A DNA stretch of 64,000 nt from Flavobacterium sp. KS-LB2 (GTDB lineage Bacteria > Bacteroidota > Bacteroidia > Flavobacteriales > Flavobacteriaceae). The notes beneath the pieces were generated by a model, which worked only from the letters and a program-made list of their open reading frames with translations, did no database searches and was not told where the DNA came from. Below, piece after piece: positions 42,810 to 52,292 of this stretch (positions are counted from its first letter, which is position 1; each line of letters starts with the position of its first letter). The translations under genes and the position numbers were made by a program. The stretch is from assembly GCF_036895565.1 (NCBI RefSeq), contig NZ_CP145904.1:2976001-3040000 (forward strand), in the 5' to 3' direction.

Positions 42810-43292
42810 ATGATAATAATGATTGCGGCCGTTGCCGAAAATAATACCCTAGGCAAAGACAATGAACTCGTTTGGCATTTACCAAATGATTTCAAAAGAT
42901 TCAAATCTCTTACCTCTGGACATCATATTATAATGGGTAGAAAGACATTTGAAAGTTTTCCAAAACCATTACCCAATAGAACTCACGTAATAATCACTAG
43001 ACAAAAAGGGTATCAAGCTGAAGGATGTCTAGTAGTAGACAGTATTGATAAAGCATTAGCAATTTGTCCCAAGGACGAAGACAACTTTATAATAGGAGGT
43101 GGTGAAATTTACAACTTAGCACTTCCTTTTACTGACAAAATAGAAATTACACGTGTACATCGCAACTTTGAAGGTGATGCGCATTTCCCGGAAATAAATG
43201 AGACTGAATGGGAAATAATAGACTCAGAATTTAATGCCAAGGACGAAAAACATCTCTACGATTATTCGTATCAGACATTCATTAGAAAATAA
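42810..43292 (+). CDS. folA: Dihydrofolate reductase
   Basis: This 160-residue enzyme has IAAVAENNTLGKDNELVWHLPNDF with the catalytic aspartate, IIMGRKTFESFP, and IIGGGEIYNLALP. It reduces dihydrofolate with NADPH and closes the thymidylate cycle with the nearby ThyA. Sequence and size are ordinary. A clear terminator follows. Confidence 0.96.
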   Translation: MIIMIAAVAENNTLGKDNELVWHLPNDFKRFKSLTSGHHIIMGRKTFESFPKPLPNRTHVIITRQKGYQAEGCLVVDSIDKALAICPKDEDNFIIGGGEIYNLALPFTDKIEITRVHRNFEGDAHFPEINETEWEIIDSEFNAKDEKHLYDYSYQTFIRK

Positions 43293-43295
43293 AAC

Positions 43296-43328
43296 AAAAA
43301 AACATCCTTTTTACAGGATGTTTTTTTT
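43296..43328. terminator. Terminator after folA
   Basis: AACATCCT and AGGATGTT form the stem, with an A-run before and an eight-base T-run after. Confidence 0.85.
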
Positions 43329-43350
43329 AACCATTAATCAAAGAGATGAC

Positions 43351-43668
43351 CTAATCTTGAAAGAGTATTTGATAACATAAAATAAAAATTACAAATAGTA
43401 ATAAAACTCCAGAAATGAAGATTATAACATTTGATGTTTTCTGAGAATACATCTCAAAAAAGCCTTTAATACCAAATACCACGAAGGTACTAAAGACGAA
43501 AAAAATTAAAATTTCCAAAAACAAATTTAATCCTAAGAACGTATTTTGCGCTTTATCTACAACACTGTTATGTAAAACAATGTTTTCAAAACAGCTAACA
43601 AGAGCAAATGAGATAACAAACGCTAAAATTATCCACTTGATTTGATTGATCAATTCTCTTTTAATCAT
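43351..43668 (-). CDS. Small three-helix membrane protein of unknown function
   Basis: This 105-residue protein has three hydrophobic helices: WIILAFVISFALVSCF, NLFLEILIFFVFSTFVVFGI and VIIFISGVLLLFVIFILCYQ. No family motif is recognised and no neighbour is co-oriented. Predicted inner-membrane location is the only thing the sequence supports. It is convergent with folA. Confidence 0.7.
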   Translation of the reverse strand: MIKRELINQIKWIILAFVISFALVSCFENIVLHNSVVDKAQNTFLGLNLFLEILIFFVFSTFVVFGIKGFFEMYSQKTSNVIIFISGVLLLFVIFILCYQILFQD

Positions 43669-43852
43669 TTAATATGGTTATTTTCCTGAATAACAAATTT
43701 GTGCAAAAAAATCCTTAGCTACAATACCCACTTTTAGTGATATTTCAAATAAAATGAATTCTAGTTTTTAGCTTGCTTAAGCCTATTTTTTAAACTGAAA
43801 ATAAAACTTGTTTCTAATTTTAAAACTCATTTTAAGTTCATCAACTTTGTAT

Positions 43853-43860
43853 TATATTTG
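43853..43860 (+). promoter_or_regulatory. Candidate -7 element of menG/ubiE
   Basis: TATATTTG fits TAnnTTTG, 14 bp before the ATG. TTTT at 43830-43833 could be a weak -33 box with a 19 bp spacer. Confidence 0.5.
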
Positions 43861-43874
43861 TACAAAACAAAAAA

Positions 43875-44606
43875 ATGTCACAAAAAATAACGCCCTATAA
43901 AGATTCAGCTCTAGGTAAAAAAGAACAAGTTGCTAAAATGTTTGACACCATTTCTGGAAATTATGACAATTTGAATCGTGTCATTTCTTTTGGTATTGAT
44001 ATAAAATGGCGTAAAAAAGTGCTACAAATAGTTTCAAAATCAAGCCCACAAGTAATTTTAGATATTGCAACGGGAACTGGTGATTTAGCAATTTTGATGG
44101 CACAAACTAATGCTAAAAAAATTATTGGACTAGACATCTCTGCTGGAATGCTGGAAGTAGGTGTAAAAAAAATTGCTTCGAAAAATCTTTCTAACACTAT
44201 TGAAATGATTTTAGCCGACTCAGAAAACATGCCTTTTGAAGACAACTATTTTGACGCCATAACGGTTGCTTTTGGAGTCCGTAATTTTGAACATTTAGAA
44301 AAAGGCCTAAGTGAAATTTTAAGAGTTTTAAAACCTAACGGAGTATTTGTTATTTTAGAAACTTCGGTGCCAGACAAAACGCCTTACAAACAAGGGTATA
44401 ATTTTTACACTAAAAACATTCTTCCATTAATAGGTAAAGTCTTCTCCAAAGATGACGTTGCTTATGGTTATTTATCTGAATCTGCCGCTGCATTTCCTTA
44501 TGGAGAAGCATTAAACAATATTTTGAGAAAAATTGGGTTTATAGATGTTGTAGCTTTACCACAAACTTTTGGCGTAGCTACTATATACTCTGCTTCTAAA
44601 AAATAA
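43875..44606 (+). CDS. ubiE: Demethylmenaquinone methyltransferase
   Basis: This 243-residue class I SAM methyltransferase has [20 protein letters not shown], motif [22 protein letters not shown], and [15 protein letters not shown]. It methylates demethylmenaquinone to menaquinone, the respiratory quinone of Flavobacterium. MenG would therefore be a better functional name, as ubiquinone is not expected. The gene lies 21 bp before porT, a linkage seen in many Bacteroidota. Confidence 0.94.
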   Translation: MSQKITPYKDSALGKKEQVAKMFDTISGNYDNLNRVISFGIDIKWRKKVLQIVSKSSPQVILDIATGTGDLAILMAQTNAKKIIGLDISAGMLEVGVKKIASKNLSNTIEMILADSENMPFEDNYFDAITVAFGVRNFEHLEKGLSEILRVLKPNGVFVILETSVPDKTPYKQGYNFYTKNILPLIGKVFSKDDVAYGYLSESAAAFPYGEALNNILRKIGFIDVVALPQTFGVATIYSASKK

Positions 44607-44627
44607 ACTGAAGATTTCAGCATAAAC

Positions 44628-45332
44628 ATGAGAAAAATAATTGTCTTACTATTTTTTGCTTTTATCATAAAAGGATACGCTCAAAAATCTAAAAATATAT
44701 TTAGTAGAGATCCTATTATTAATTTGGAAAATTTTCAAAAAAAGAGAATGTACTATGGGTTTTATCTTGGATTTAACTCATATGATTTCAAAATTGACTA
44801 TAAAACGGTAGGACCCGATATTCTTATAAAAAGAACCACTGGATTTAATGTCGGTATTGTTGCTGATTTGAAGCTTCAGGAATATATAGATTTGAGATTT
44901 GAACCAGGACTTTACTATACAAAAAGAGACTTGTATTATCCAAATTTCACCAACAGCTTTGATGCGCTGAGGGAAGTAAATAGCACTTACATTCATTTTC
45001 CATTATTAGTAAAATTCTCTTCACTTAGAACAGGAAACATTCGCCCCTATTTAGTAGGAGGATTATCCGCAACATTGAACTTATCTAGTAATTCTAAATT
45101 AATTGATGACAATTTAGAACAACGTTTTAGAGTAAAAGCATGGACAACTAATTATGAATTGGGTTTTGGAATTGATCTTTTTTCAGAATATTTCATATTT
45201 TCTCCTTCCATAAGAGGTGTTTTTGGTATGAATGACGAATTAATCAGAGACAAAGACCCAAATAGTCCTTGGACAAGCAACATAGAATCTTTGAAAACTA
45301 GAGCAGTTTTCATCAATTTTACTTTCCACTAA
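44628..45332 (+). CDS. porT: Type IX secretion protein PorT (SprT)
   Basis: This 234-residue protein has a signal peptide (MRKIIVLLFFAFIIKGYAQ) and an eight-strand-type outer-membrane barrel pattern: YYGFYLGFNSYDFKIDY, IDLRFEPGLYYTKRDLYY, HFPLLVKFSS, GFGIDLFSEYFIFSPSIRGV, and a terminal FINFTFH. Length, signal and position directly after ubiE fit PorT/SprT, an outer-membrane component required for T9SS and gliding. A generic outer-membrane barrel is the fallback. Confidence 0.85.
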   Translation: MRKIIVLLFFAFIIKGYAQKSKNIFSRDPIINLENFQKKRMYYGFYLGFNSYDFKIDYKTVGPDILIKRTTGFNVGIVADLKLQEYIDLRFEPGLYYTKRDLYYPNFTNSFDALREVNSTYIHFPLLVKFSSLRTGNIRPYLVGGLSATLNLSSNSKLIDDNLEQRFRVKAWTTNYELGFGIDLFSEYFIFSPSIRGVFGMNDELIRDKDPNSPWTSNIESLKTRAVFINFTFH

Positions 45333-45336
45333 AACT

Positions 45337-46062
45337 TCACCCTCTACAAAACTCACTTAAGACTATTGCAGTAGCAGTGGCAACATTAAGACTTTCTGTT
45401 TTTTGAAGAGCTCCAAAACGAGGAATAGTAAGTCTGTTTTGAATTAATTTTTCTAATTCTTCTGAAATACCATTAGCCTCATTACCCATAATAATAATGC
45501 CTTGGTTAGGTAAAATAGATTTGTAGATATTTGATCCATCCATAAAAGTGCCATAAACAGGCAGTTTAGTTTCTGTTATAAAAGGATTAAGGTCAATATA
45601 ATTCACATTGACTCTGGCGATAGAACCCATGGTTGCCTGAACTACTTTTGGATTGTAAATATCAACTGTTTCCTTAGAACACAACAACTGCTTTACTCCA
45701 AACCAATCACACAAACGCAATATAGTGCCTAAATTTCCTGGATCACGAATAGCATCCAGAGCTACAATTAAACCCGTTTCAACAATTGGTTTTTCCAATG
45801 GCATTTTAAAAACTCCCAAGCAAGTATTTGGGGTTGCTAGTGCACTGATTTTTTTTAAATCATTTTCGTGAACAATCGTTTTTCTATCCAGTGGAACTTC
45901 TTCAAAATCATTTTGGGTAGTGTACAAATGTTCCAATTCAAAATTAGACTCCAGCAGTTCTTGAATGCTTTTTACACCTTCGGCAAAAAATAATTTATTG
46001 GCAATTCTATATTTTTTTTGTTGCAAACTCGTTATAAGCTTTATTTGGTTTTTACTAACCAT
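45337..46062 (-). CDS. TrmH/SpoU-family RNA 2'-O-methyltransferase
   Basis: This protein has 241 residues from the ATG at 46062. The open frame continues to 46257 but that part overlaps the start of tamL and is not credible. An N-terminal substrate-binding domain (KKYRIANKLFFAEG) is followed by the SPOUT motifs: DAIRDPGNLGTILR, VVQATMGSIARV, IIMGNEANGIS and the C-terminal knot SLNVATATAIVLSEF. It should methylate a ribose in tRNA or 23S rRNA. The exact site is unknown. It is divergent from tamL by 37 bp. Confidence 0.93.
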   Translation of the reverse strand: MVSKNQIKLITSLQQKKYRIANKLFFAEGVKSIQELLESNFELEHLYTTQNDFEEVPLDRKTIVHENDLKKISALATPNTCLGVFKMPLEKPIVETGLIVALDAIRDPGNLGTILRLCDWFGVKQLLCSKETVDIYNPKVVQATMGSIARVNVNYIDLNPFITETKLPVYGTFMDGSNIYKSILPNQGIIIMGNEANGISEELEKLIQNRLTIPRFGALQKTESLNVATATAIVLSEFCRG

Positions 46063-46071
46063 AAAATAATG

Positions 46072-46079
46072 TACTTTTG
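46072..46079 (+). promoter_or_regulatory. Candidate -7 element of tamL
   Basis: TACTTTTG fits TAnnTTTG and lies 20 bp before the TTG start of the next gene, inside the narrow divergent gap. Confidence 0.45.
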
Positions 46080-46099
46080 AATTAAATATTTTAGAACAC

Positions 46100-48667
46100 T
46101 TGAAAAAAACTTCCACAAAAATAACTGCATTTATTCTAATTGCAATATTAATTTGCGCTTGTAACGCTGTAAAAAGAGTTCCGGACGGTAAATTACTGCT
46201 TACAAAAAACGAAATTACGGTAAATGACAAAGCTATTAAGGATGAAAATGTTTTCAATCAACTGTATCAAAAACCTAATAGCACTTTACTTGGATACCGT
46301 TTAAGATTGAATCTTTATAACCTTGCCAATCTGAATCCCGATTCAACTTACCAAGCTAAATTTACTAATAATCCAGAAAAATTCAGAAGAAAATCCAAAT
46401 GGTTGTCTGAAAAACAAGTGAATCGCCTTGGAAAATCTTTTTGGTACCGTGGAATCCATGATTTTTTAAAAGAAACTGGAGAGCCTCCCGTAATTATTGA
46501 TACAGACAGAGCAACCAAATCATTGTTGAGACTGAAATATTATTACTTCAACAACGGCTTTTTTAATGTAAATGCTACCTACAAAATAGATACTTTGAGC
46601 ATCAAAAAGGGTAAAATAAAATACGAAATTACCCCAGGAAGTGCCTATTTTCTGGATTCCTTAAGAACTACTATTTTAACGCCAGCTTTAGATTCTTTAT
46701 ATGAAACTAACAAATCCAATACATTTATAAAATCAGGAAATCAATATAAAACAGAAGATTTTGAGAATGAAAAAAACAGAATCACTACCCATTTTAGAAA
46801 TAATGGAGCATACTATTTTCAGCCTAATTATGTAACTTTTGACATAGATACCATTAAGAAAGTCAATCAAGCAAACATCAACTTGATGATTAGTAATTAT
46901 TCGTATCAGGAACAAGATTCAAGCAAAACCGAACCTTTCAAAATTTATACAATAAGCGATGTAAATATTTACACTGATTATTCTCCAAGTAATAATAGTA
47001 TAAAAATTACTGACAGTACAACCTACAACAACTTTAATCTATACAGTCAAGACAAATTAAAATACAAACCACGAGCAATTACTAATGCGATCTTTATTAC
47101 AAAAGGAGGATTATTTGCTGATTATAAAACCGTTTTAACAACACGGTATTTGAATAATCTTAAAATTTTTAACTACCCATCGATACAATATGAAGTTGAT
47201 CCAAGAGATTCAACCGCACAGTCATTGATTGCAAAAGTATACTTGACTCCTAGAAAAAAATACAGCTTTGGGACGACACTAGACGTCACCCATTCTAACA
47301 TACAAGATTTTGGTGTGGGTTTAAGTGTTTCTGAAACGATACGAAACGTTTTCAATGGAGCCGAAACGCTCGAATTAGCTGTGCGCGGAAATATTGGATC
47401 TTCAAAGGATTTAGCAAATCCAAAAAACAATTTTTTCAATGTTTCTGAATATGGTTTAGATTTAAAGCTTAACATTCCACGGATTTTCATGCCATTCAGC
47501 ACAGAAAAGATCATTCCTAAAAGCATGATTCCATCAACACTAATTACTGTGGGTTTTGCGAAACAACAAAATATTGGCCTAGACAAAGAGAATTTTACAG
47601 GAGCATTGTCATACAATTGGACACCAAAAAGAAACAATACCGCCAGATTTGACTTGTTCAACACTCAGTTTGTACGAAATCTGAACCCACAGAACTACTT
47701 TAATGTTTATGGTTCTTCGTACAACGCTTTGAATGAAATCAGCAAGGAATACAATACAAATCCTTCTTATTATAACAATGACATTGATAAGGACTTGCTT
47801 ATTGAACAAGGAACAGCAGGCTTTACTAATGACGTTCTCACTGGAAATGCTAATTTCTTAAAACCATTAGAACCTGCAGATTTTCAGTCTGTAAAAAGCA
47901 TTGAAGAAAGAAGACTGAGACTTACTGAGAACGATTTTATTTTAGCTACTAGTTTTACTTTTTCGAAAACAACAAAAAAGGATTTAACGGACAATACTTT
48001 TTATCTTTTTAAAACAAAGATAGAATCGGCAGGAACTCTTTTATCCGCTTTTGCAGCAACAAGCAACCAGAAAAAAAATTCAAATGGCAATTATGAAATA
48101 TTTAATTTAGAATATTCTGAATACATAAAAACAGAATTTGATTATATCAAACATTGGGATTTATCGAAAGAAAAAATAGTTGCCTTTAGATCGTTTTTTG
48201 GAATCGCGATTCCATTTGGAAATTCAGACTATATCCCTTTTTCAAGGAGTTACTTTTCAGGTGGGTCAAATGACAATCGAGCATGGCAACCCTACGGTTT
48301 AGGACCGGGAAGCAGCGGCGCATTAGACGATTTTAATGAAGCAAATATGAAAATTGCGATTAGTGGTGAATTTCGCTTTAAAATATTAGGCAGTTTGAAA
48401 GGAGCTCTTTTTGCAGATGCTGGAAATATATGGAACGTATTAGACAATGTAGAAGATGAGAAATCTACATTTACCCAACTTAAAGACTTGAAAGACATTG
48501 CGTTAGGTACTGGATTTGGACTTAGATACGACCTTAGTTTCTTTGTAATTCGTTTTGATTTAGGATTTAAAACCTACAATCCAGCTAATGAAACCAACAA
48601 AAGATGGTTTAGGGAATACAACTTTGCGAACTCCGTTTTAAATTTTGGAATAAATTATCCGTTCTAA
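46100..48667 (+). CDS. TamL-like lipoprotein of the BamA/Omp85 superfamily
   Basis: This protein has 855 residues starting with TTG at 46100. A lipoprotein signal (AFILIAILICAC, lipobox cysteine near residue 19-21) precedes POTRA-like repeats (about 40-400, with LLRLKYYYFNNGFFNVNATY). A C-terminal 16-strand barrel has the Omp85 signatures FFGIAIPFG..PFSRSYFSGGSNDNRAW and LRYDLSFFVIRFDLGFKTYNP. A lipidated Omp85 of this layout matches TamL of Bacteroidota. It would take part in outer-membrane or surface-lipoprotein biogenesis. Neighbouring porT suits an envelope cluster. BamA proper is less likely because of the lipobox. Confidence 0.85.
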   Translation: MKKTSTKITAFILIAILICACNAVKRVPDGKLLLTKNEITVNDKAIKDENVFNQLYQKPNSTLLGYRLRLNLYNLANLNPDSTYQAKFTNNPEKFRRKSKWLSEKQVNRLGKSFWYRGIHDFLKETGEPPVIIDTDRATKSLLRLKYYYFNNGFFNVNATYKIDTLSIKKGKIKYEITPGSAYFLDSLRTTILTPALDSLYETNKSNTFIKSGNQYKTEDFENEKNRITTHFRNNGAYYFQPNYVTFDIDTIKKVNQANINLMISNYSYQEQDSSKTEPFKIYTISDVNIYTDYSPSNNSIKITDSTTYNNFNLYSQDKLKYKPRAITNAIFITKGGLFADYKTVLTTRYLNNLKIFNYPSIQYEVDPRDSTAQSLIAKVYLTPRKKYSFGTTLDVTHSNIQDFGVGLSVSETIRNVFNGAETLELAVRGNIGSSKDLANPKNNFFNVSEYGLDLKLNIPRIFMPFSTEKIIPKSMIPSTLITVGFAKQQNIGLDKENFTGALSYNWTPKRNNTARFDLFNTQFVRNLNPQNYFNVYGSSYNALNEISKEYNTNPSYYNNDIDKDLLIEQGTAGFTNDVLTGNANFLKPLEPADFQSVKSIEERRLRLTENDFILATSFTFSKTTKKDLTDNTFYLFKTKIESAGTLLSAFAATSNQKKNSNGNYEIFNLEYSEYIKTEFDYIKHWDLSKEKIVAFRSFFGIAIPFGNSDYIPFSRSYFSGGSNDNRAWQPYGLGPGSSGALDDFNEANMKIAISGEFRFKILGSLKGALFADAGNIWNVLDNVEDEKSTFTQLKDLKDIALGTGFGLRYDLSFFVIRFDLGFKTYNPANETNKRWFREYNFANSVLNFGINYPF

Positions 48668-48681
48668 TCCTAATTAATTCT

Positions 48682-48689
48682 TATTTTTG
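48682..48689 (+). promoter_or_regulatory. Candidate -7 element of fbaA
   Basis: TATTTTTG fits TAnnTTTG and lies 38 bp before the ATG. No good -33 box is visible. Confidence 0.45.
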
Positions 48690-48727
48690 CAAACTAAAAA
48701 CTAAATAAAACAACTAAAAAAATTACA

Positions 48728-49795
48728 ATGGCACACAACATAAAACCAGGCGTAGCTACAGGAGATCAGGTTCAGGAAATTTTTAATTATGCCAAAGAAA
48801 AAGGATTTGCACTTCCGGCAGTAAATGTTACGGGATCAAATACAATCAATGGAGTACTTGAAACTGCAGCAAAACTTAATGCTCCAGTTATCATTCAATT
48901 TTCTAATGGAGGAGCACAATTTAATGCTGGAAAAGGACTTTCTAATGCAGGTGAAAAAGCAGCAATCGCTGGTGGAATTGCTGGTGCATTACACATTCAT
49001 ACATTGGCAGAAGCTTATGGAGCAACTGTAATTTTACATACTGACCACTGCGCAAAAAAATTATTACCTTGGATTGACGGTTTATTAGATGCTTCAGAAG
49101 CACATTTTGCCAAAACTGGAAAACCATTATTCTCTTCACACATGATTGACTTATCTGAGGAGCCTATCGAAGAAAACATCGAAATTTGCAAAGGATATTT
49201 AGAAAGAATGAGCAAAATGGGAATGACACTTGAAATCGAACTTGGTATTACCGGTGGTGAAGAAGATGGTGTTGACAACTCTGATGTTGATAGCTCTAAA
49301 TTATACACACAACCAGAAGAAGTTGCTTACGCATACGAGGAACTTTCTAAAGTAAGTCCAAAATTTACAATTGCAGCTGCTTTTGGAAACGTACATGGAG
49401 TTTACAAACCAGGAAATGTGAAATTGACTCCAAAAATCTTAAAAAATTCTCAAGATTTTGTTCAAAATAAATTCAACACAGGACACAACCCAGTAGATTT
49501 CGTTTTCCACGGTGGTTCAGGTTCTACGTTAGAAGAAATTAGAGAAGGTATTAGCTACGGAGTAATAAAAATGAATATCGATACTGATTTACAATTTGCT
49601 TTTACGGAAGGTATCCGTGATTACATGGTAAAAAACATCGATTATTTGAAAACTCAAATTGGAAACCCAGAAGGTGCTGATGCTCCAAACAAAAAATATT
49701 ACGATCCAAGAAAATGGTTGCGTGAAAGCGAAGTTACTTTCAACGCAAGACTTGAGCAAGCATTTGCTGACTTGAACAACGTAAATACATTATAA
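48728..49795 (+). CDS. fbaA: Fructose-bisphosphate aldolase, class II
   Basis: This 355-residue zinc aldolase has VIIQFSNGGAQFNAGKG, the zinc ligands in LHTDHCAKKLLPW, GGEEDGVDNSDVD, and HGGSGSTLEEIREGISYGV. It cleaves fructose-1,6-bisphosphate in glycolysis and works in reverse for gluconeogenesis. Length fits the FbaA (class IIA) subgroup. The accD gene follows after a degenerate AAAGTTTAAAG spacer. Confidence 0.96.
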   Translation: MAHNIKPGVATGDQVQEIFNYAKEKGFALPAVNVTGSNTINGVLETAAKLNAPVIIQFSNGGAQFNAGKGLSNAGEKAAIAGGIAGALHIHTLAEAYGATVILHTDHCAKKLLPWIDGLLDASEAHFAKTGKPLFSSHMIDLSEEPIEENIEICKGYLERMSKMGMTLEIELGITGGEEDGVDNSDVDSSKLYTQPEEVAYAYEELSKVSPKFTIAAAFGNVHGVYKPGNVKLTPKILKNSQDFVQNKFNTGHNPVDFVFHGGSGSTLEEIREGISYGVIKMNIDTDLQFAFTEGIRDYMVKNIDYLKTQIGNPEGADAPNKKYYDPRKWLRESEVTFNARLEQAFADLNNVNTL

Positions 49796-49797
49796 TA

Positions 49798-49856
49798 AAA
49801 AGTTTAAAGTTTCAGGTTCAAGGTTTTCAAAACTTTAAACTTTAGACCCGAAACAA
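49798..49856. repeat. Inverted AAAGTTTAAAG/CTTTAAACTTT spacer
   Basis: AAAGTTTAAAGTTTCAGGTTC is followed by its approximate reverse complement TTCAAAACTTTAAACTTTAG, so the fbaA-accD gap can fold. Units resemble those in the cys/met spacers. Confidence 0.6.
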
Positions 49857-49870
49857 CAAAAACAATAAAT

Positions 49871-50725
49871 ATGGCTTGGTTTAAAAGAAAAGAAAAAGGG
49901 ATTACTACTGCTACCGAAGACAAAATGGACATTCCAAAAGGACTTTGGTACAAATCTCCAACTGGAAAAATTATTGATGCCGATGAACTAGCTCGTAACT
50001 TATTTGTAAGTCCCGAAGATGGTTTTCACGTTAGGATTGGAAGTACAGAATATTTTCAAATTTTATTTGACAACAATGAATTTGTTGAATTAGATAAAAA
50101 CATGACTTCTAAAGATCCTTTGCATTTTGTTGATACAAAAAAATATGCAGATCGTTTGAAAGATGTTATGGAAAAAACCAAACTTAAGGATGCAGTGCGC
50201 ACCGGAGTTGGAAAATCAAAAGGGAAAGATGTTGTCATCTGCTGTATGGATTTTGCCTTTATCGGTGGTTCTATGGGAGCTGTAGTGGGAGAGAAAATCG
50301 CAAGAGGAATCGATCACGCTATCAAAAACAAACTGCCTTTTGTTATGATTTCAAAATCAGGTGGAGCAAGAATGATGGAAGCTGCTTATTCATTAATGCA
50401 ATTAGCTAAAACATCCGTAAAACTCGCTCAACTTGCCGAAGCAAAATTACCTTACATTTCGTTATGTACGGATCCAACGACTGGAGGAACAACTGCTTCT
50501 TACGCCATGCTTGGAGATATTAATATTTCTGAACCAGGCGCATTAATTGGGTTTGCAGGACCTAGAGTAGTTAGAGACACAACCGGTAAAGATTTACCAG
50601 AAGGTTTCCAAACTGCTGAGTTCTTACTTGAACATGGTTTCTTAGACTTTATAACACCACGAAAAGAATTGAAAGACAAAATTAATTTGTATATTGATTT
50701 GATTCAAAACAATCCTATTAGATAA
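49871..50725 (+). CDS. accD: Acetyl-CoA carboxylase carboxyltransferase beta subunit, without zinc ribbon cysteines
   Basis: This 284-residue protein matches AccD along the crotonase-type transferase fold ([65 protein letters not shown]). It moves the carboxyl group from carboxybiotin to acetyl-CoA with AccA. The N-terminal zinc ribbon is altered. In [20 protein letters not shown] and [11 protein letters not shown] the four expected cysteines of the CxxC..CxxC pattern are replaced (S, T/G, S, D/G). The transferase region is intact, so the enzyme should work without Zn. AccA is not in the window. Confidence 0.95.
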   Translation: MAWFKRKEKGITTATEDKMDIPKGLWYKSPTGKIIDADELARNLFVSPEDGFHVRIGSTEYFQILFDNNEFVELDKNMTSKDPLHFVDTKKYADRLKDVMEKTKLKDAVRTGVGKSKGKDVVICCMDFAFIGGSMGAVVGEKIARGIDHAIKNKLPFVMISKSGGARMMEAAYSLMQLAKTSVKLAQLAEAKLPYISLCTDPTTGGTTASYAMLGDINISEPGALIGFAGPRVVRDTTGKDLPEGFQTAEFLLEHGFLDFITPRKELKDKINLYIDLIQNNPIR

Positions 50726-50727
50726 AT

Positions 50728-50760
50728 GAAAATCCCGAGCAATCGGGATTTTTTATTTTT
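50728..50760 (+). terminator. Terminator after accD
   Basis: AAAATCCCGA-GCAA-TCGGGATTTT is followed by TTATTTTT on the plus strand. Confidence 0.85.
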
Positions 50761-50780
50761 TAACTATTTCACTACAAATA

Positions 50781-50819
50781 AAAACAGCTTTCAAAATTAT
50801 CTGAAAGCTGTTTTTTTTA
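50781..50819. terminator. Terminator after the convergent ABC permease gene
   Basis: AAAACAGCTTTCA and TGAAAGCTGTTTTTTTT form the stem. A-run and T-run flanks make it usable by both strands. It gives the accD/permease junction two terminators. Confidence 0.85.
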
Positions 50820-50843
50820 TTTCTTTAATAGAGTTCGTATAAA

Positions 50844-52094
50844 TTACATTCCTGTTCTAATCGCTTCCACAGGATCTAGTTTTGAAGCAGAAATCGCTGG
50901 AAGTATTCCAGATATCAATCCAATTATAGCAGCTAATCCAGTTCCCAAAAGAATATTCCCTGCACTTAAAACAAACTCAAAATCCAGTGCTTTTGTTAAG
51001 ATTACAGAAATTATCCAAACGAGAAAAAGTCCAATCATTCCGCCGATAACAGAAAGTATTATCGCTTCAAACAAAAACTGGAATAATATAAATCTGTTTT
51101 TGGCTCCTAATGATTTCTGAATACCAATCAAATTAGTTCGCTCTTTTACGGAAACGAACATTATATTGGCAATCCCAAAACCGCCTACTAATAATGAAAA
51201 GCCACTAATGATCCATCCTACAACATTCATTTGCCCTAAAATTCCATCAATAAGATCTGTAAAACCAGAAAATACATTAATAAAAAAATTATCAATTTCA
51301 CCAGCTTTCAAACCTCTAAAACTTCTAAGTTTTTGAGATATTTCACCTTTATAGGCATCCATATCCGCCCCTTTTTCAGGTTTAAAAATAATAACGTTTG
51401 TCAAAGAAGTATTATTATCCCCATACAATTGGCGCACAAAATTCACTGGAATATATGCTGATGTATCATTACTATCGCCAAACAAACCTGAACCTTCTTT
51501 TTTAAGAACACCAATAACAGTAAAACGCTTGCCATACAAACGAACATTTTTTCCAATTGGTTCCGCATTTTCAAACAAGGATTTTGCAATTTCGCTTCCA
51601 AGAACGATAACTGTAACACCAGAGTTAGCCTCAGATTCATTATAAAACCTTCCTCTTTCAAATTCAAGCCCTTGAATATCTATGAATTCATGTGAAACTG
51701 GAACAATATTGATATCACTAACGGTTTTTGAATCATATTTAATAGACTCTCTTCGAGTAAATATTTGATATGCCATTTGATCCGTATTAGTCATAGCCCC
51801 TTTCATGTATGTATACTCGTCGTACTTCACATTAGGAAACTGTTCTCTTTTCCATTGCGGAATCTCCGAAGGTCCAAAAGAAAACTTCATCAAATAGATT
51901 GTATTTTTATCTAAACTACTCAAATCCTTTGTGATCTTTCTGTCCAAAGAATCCACAGCAGCAAGTACCGCTATAATTGAAAAAATTCCAATAGTAACTC
52001 CTAACAAAGAAAGCAGCGTCCTTAACTTGTTGTTGCGCAATGCATTCATAGCAAAGCCCAAACTCTCTTTTAATAACCGAAGGTAAACTAGCAT
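50844..52094 (-). CDS. MacB-like ABC transporter permease
   Basis: This 416-residue protein has one membrane helix near the N-terminus (TLLSLLGVTIGIFSIIAVLAA), a large extracytoplasmic MacB-type domain (about 45-280) and three C-terminal helices (GWIISGFSLLVGGFGIANIMFVSV, FEAIILSVIGGMIGLFLVWIIS and ILLGTGLAAIIGLISGILPAISA). This is the FtsX/MacB permease plan used for lipoprotein, peptide or macrolide efflux by mechanotransmission. No ATPase gene is next to it, so its MacB-type NBD partner lies elsewhere. Substrate unknown. Confidence 0.92.
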   Translation of the reverse strand: MLVYLRLLKESLGFAMNALRNNKLRTLLSLLGVTIGIFSIIAVLAAVDSLDRKITKDLSSLDKNTIYLMKFSFGPSEIPQWKREQFPNVKYDEYTYMKGAMTNTDQMAYQIFTRRESIKYDSKTVSDINIVPVSHEFIDIQGLEFERGRFYNESEANSGVTVIVLGSEIAKSLFENAEPIGKNVRLYGKRFTVIGVLKKEGSGLFGDSNDTSAYIPVNFVRQLYGDNNTSLTNVIIFKPEKGADMDAYKGEISQKLRSFRGLKAGEIDNFFINVFSGFTDLIDGILGQMNVVGWIISGFSLLVGGFGIANIMFVSVKERTNLIGIQKSLGAKNRFILFQFLFEAIILSVIGGMIGLFLVWIISVILTKALDFEFVLSAGNILLGTGLAAIIGLISGILPAISASKLDPVEAIRTGM

Positions 52095-52261
52095 AAAATC
52101 TTTTTTGTATTAAAGTAAAATTCCATAAATATTATTCAAAAACCTAATGAAAAATGTATTCGTTGCTGCGTGAATCAATTATTTTATCTTTGCCAATGAA
52201 ATAGAAGTAAAAATTACATATTATCTCATTTTCAAATGGCTTAATTTTCACATTAAAAAAC

Positions 52262-52269
52262 TATTTTTG
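52262..52269 (+). promoter_or_regulatory. Candidate -7 element of purH
   Basis: TATTTTTG matches TAnnTTTG, 23 bp before the ATG. Confidence 0.45.
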
Positions 52270-52292
52270 CACTTCATAACTATAACTACATA

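Noticed and set aside
46063..46257. 65-residue extension of the TrmH-type methyltransferase
   Set aside because: It overlaps the tamL start on the other strand, and the ATG at 46062 gives the family's usual N-terminus.
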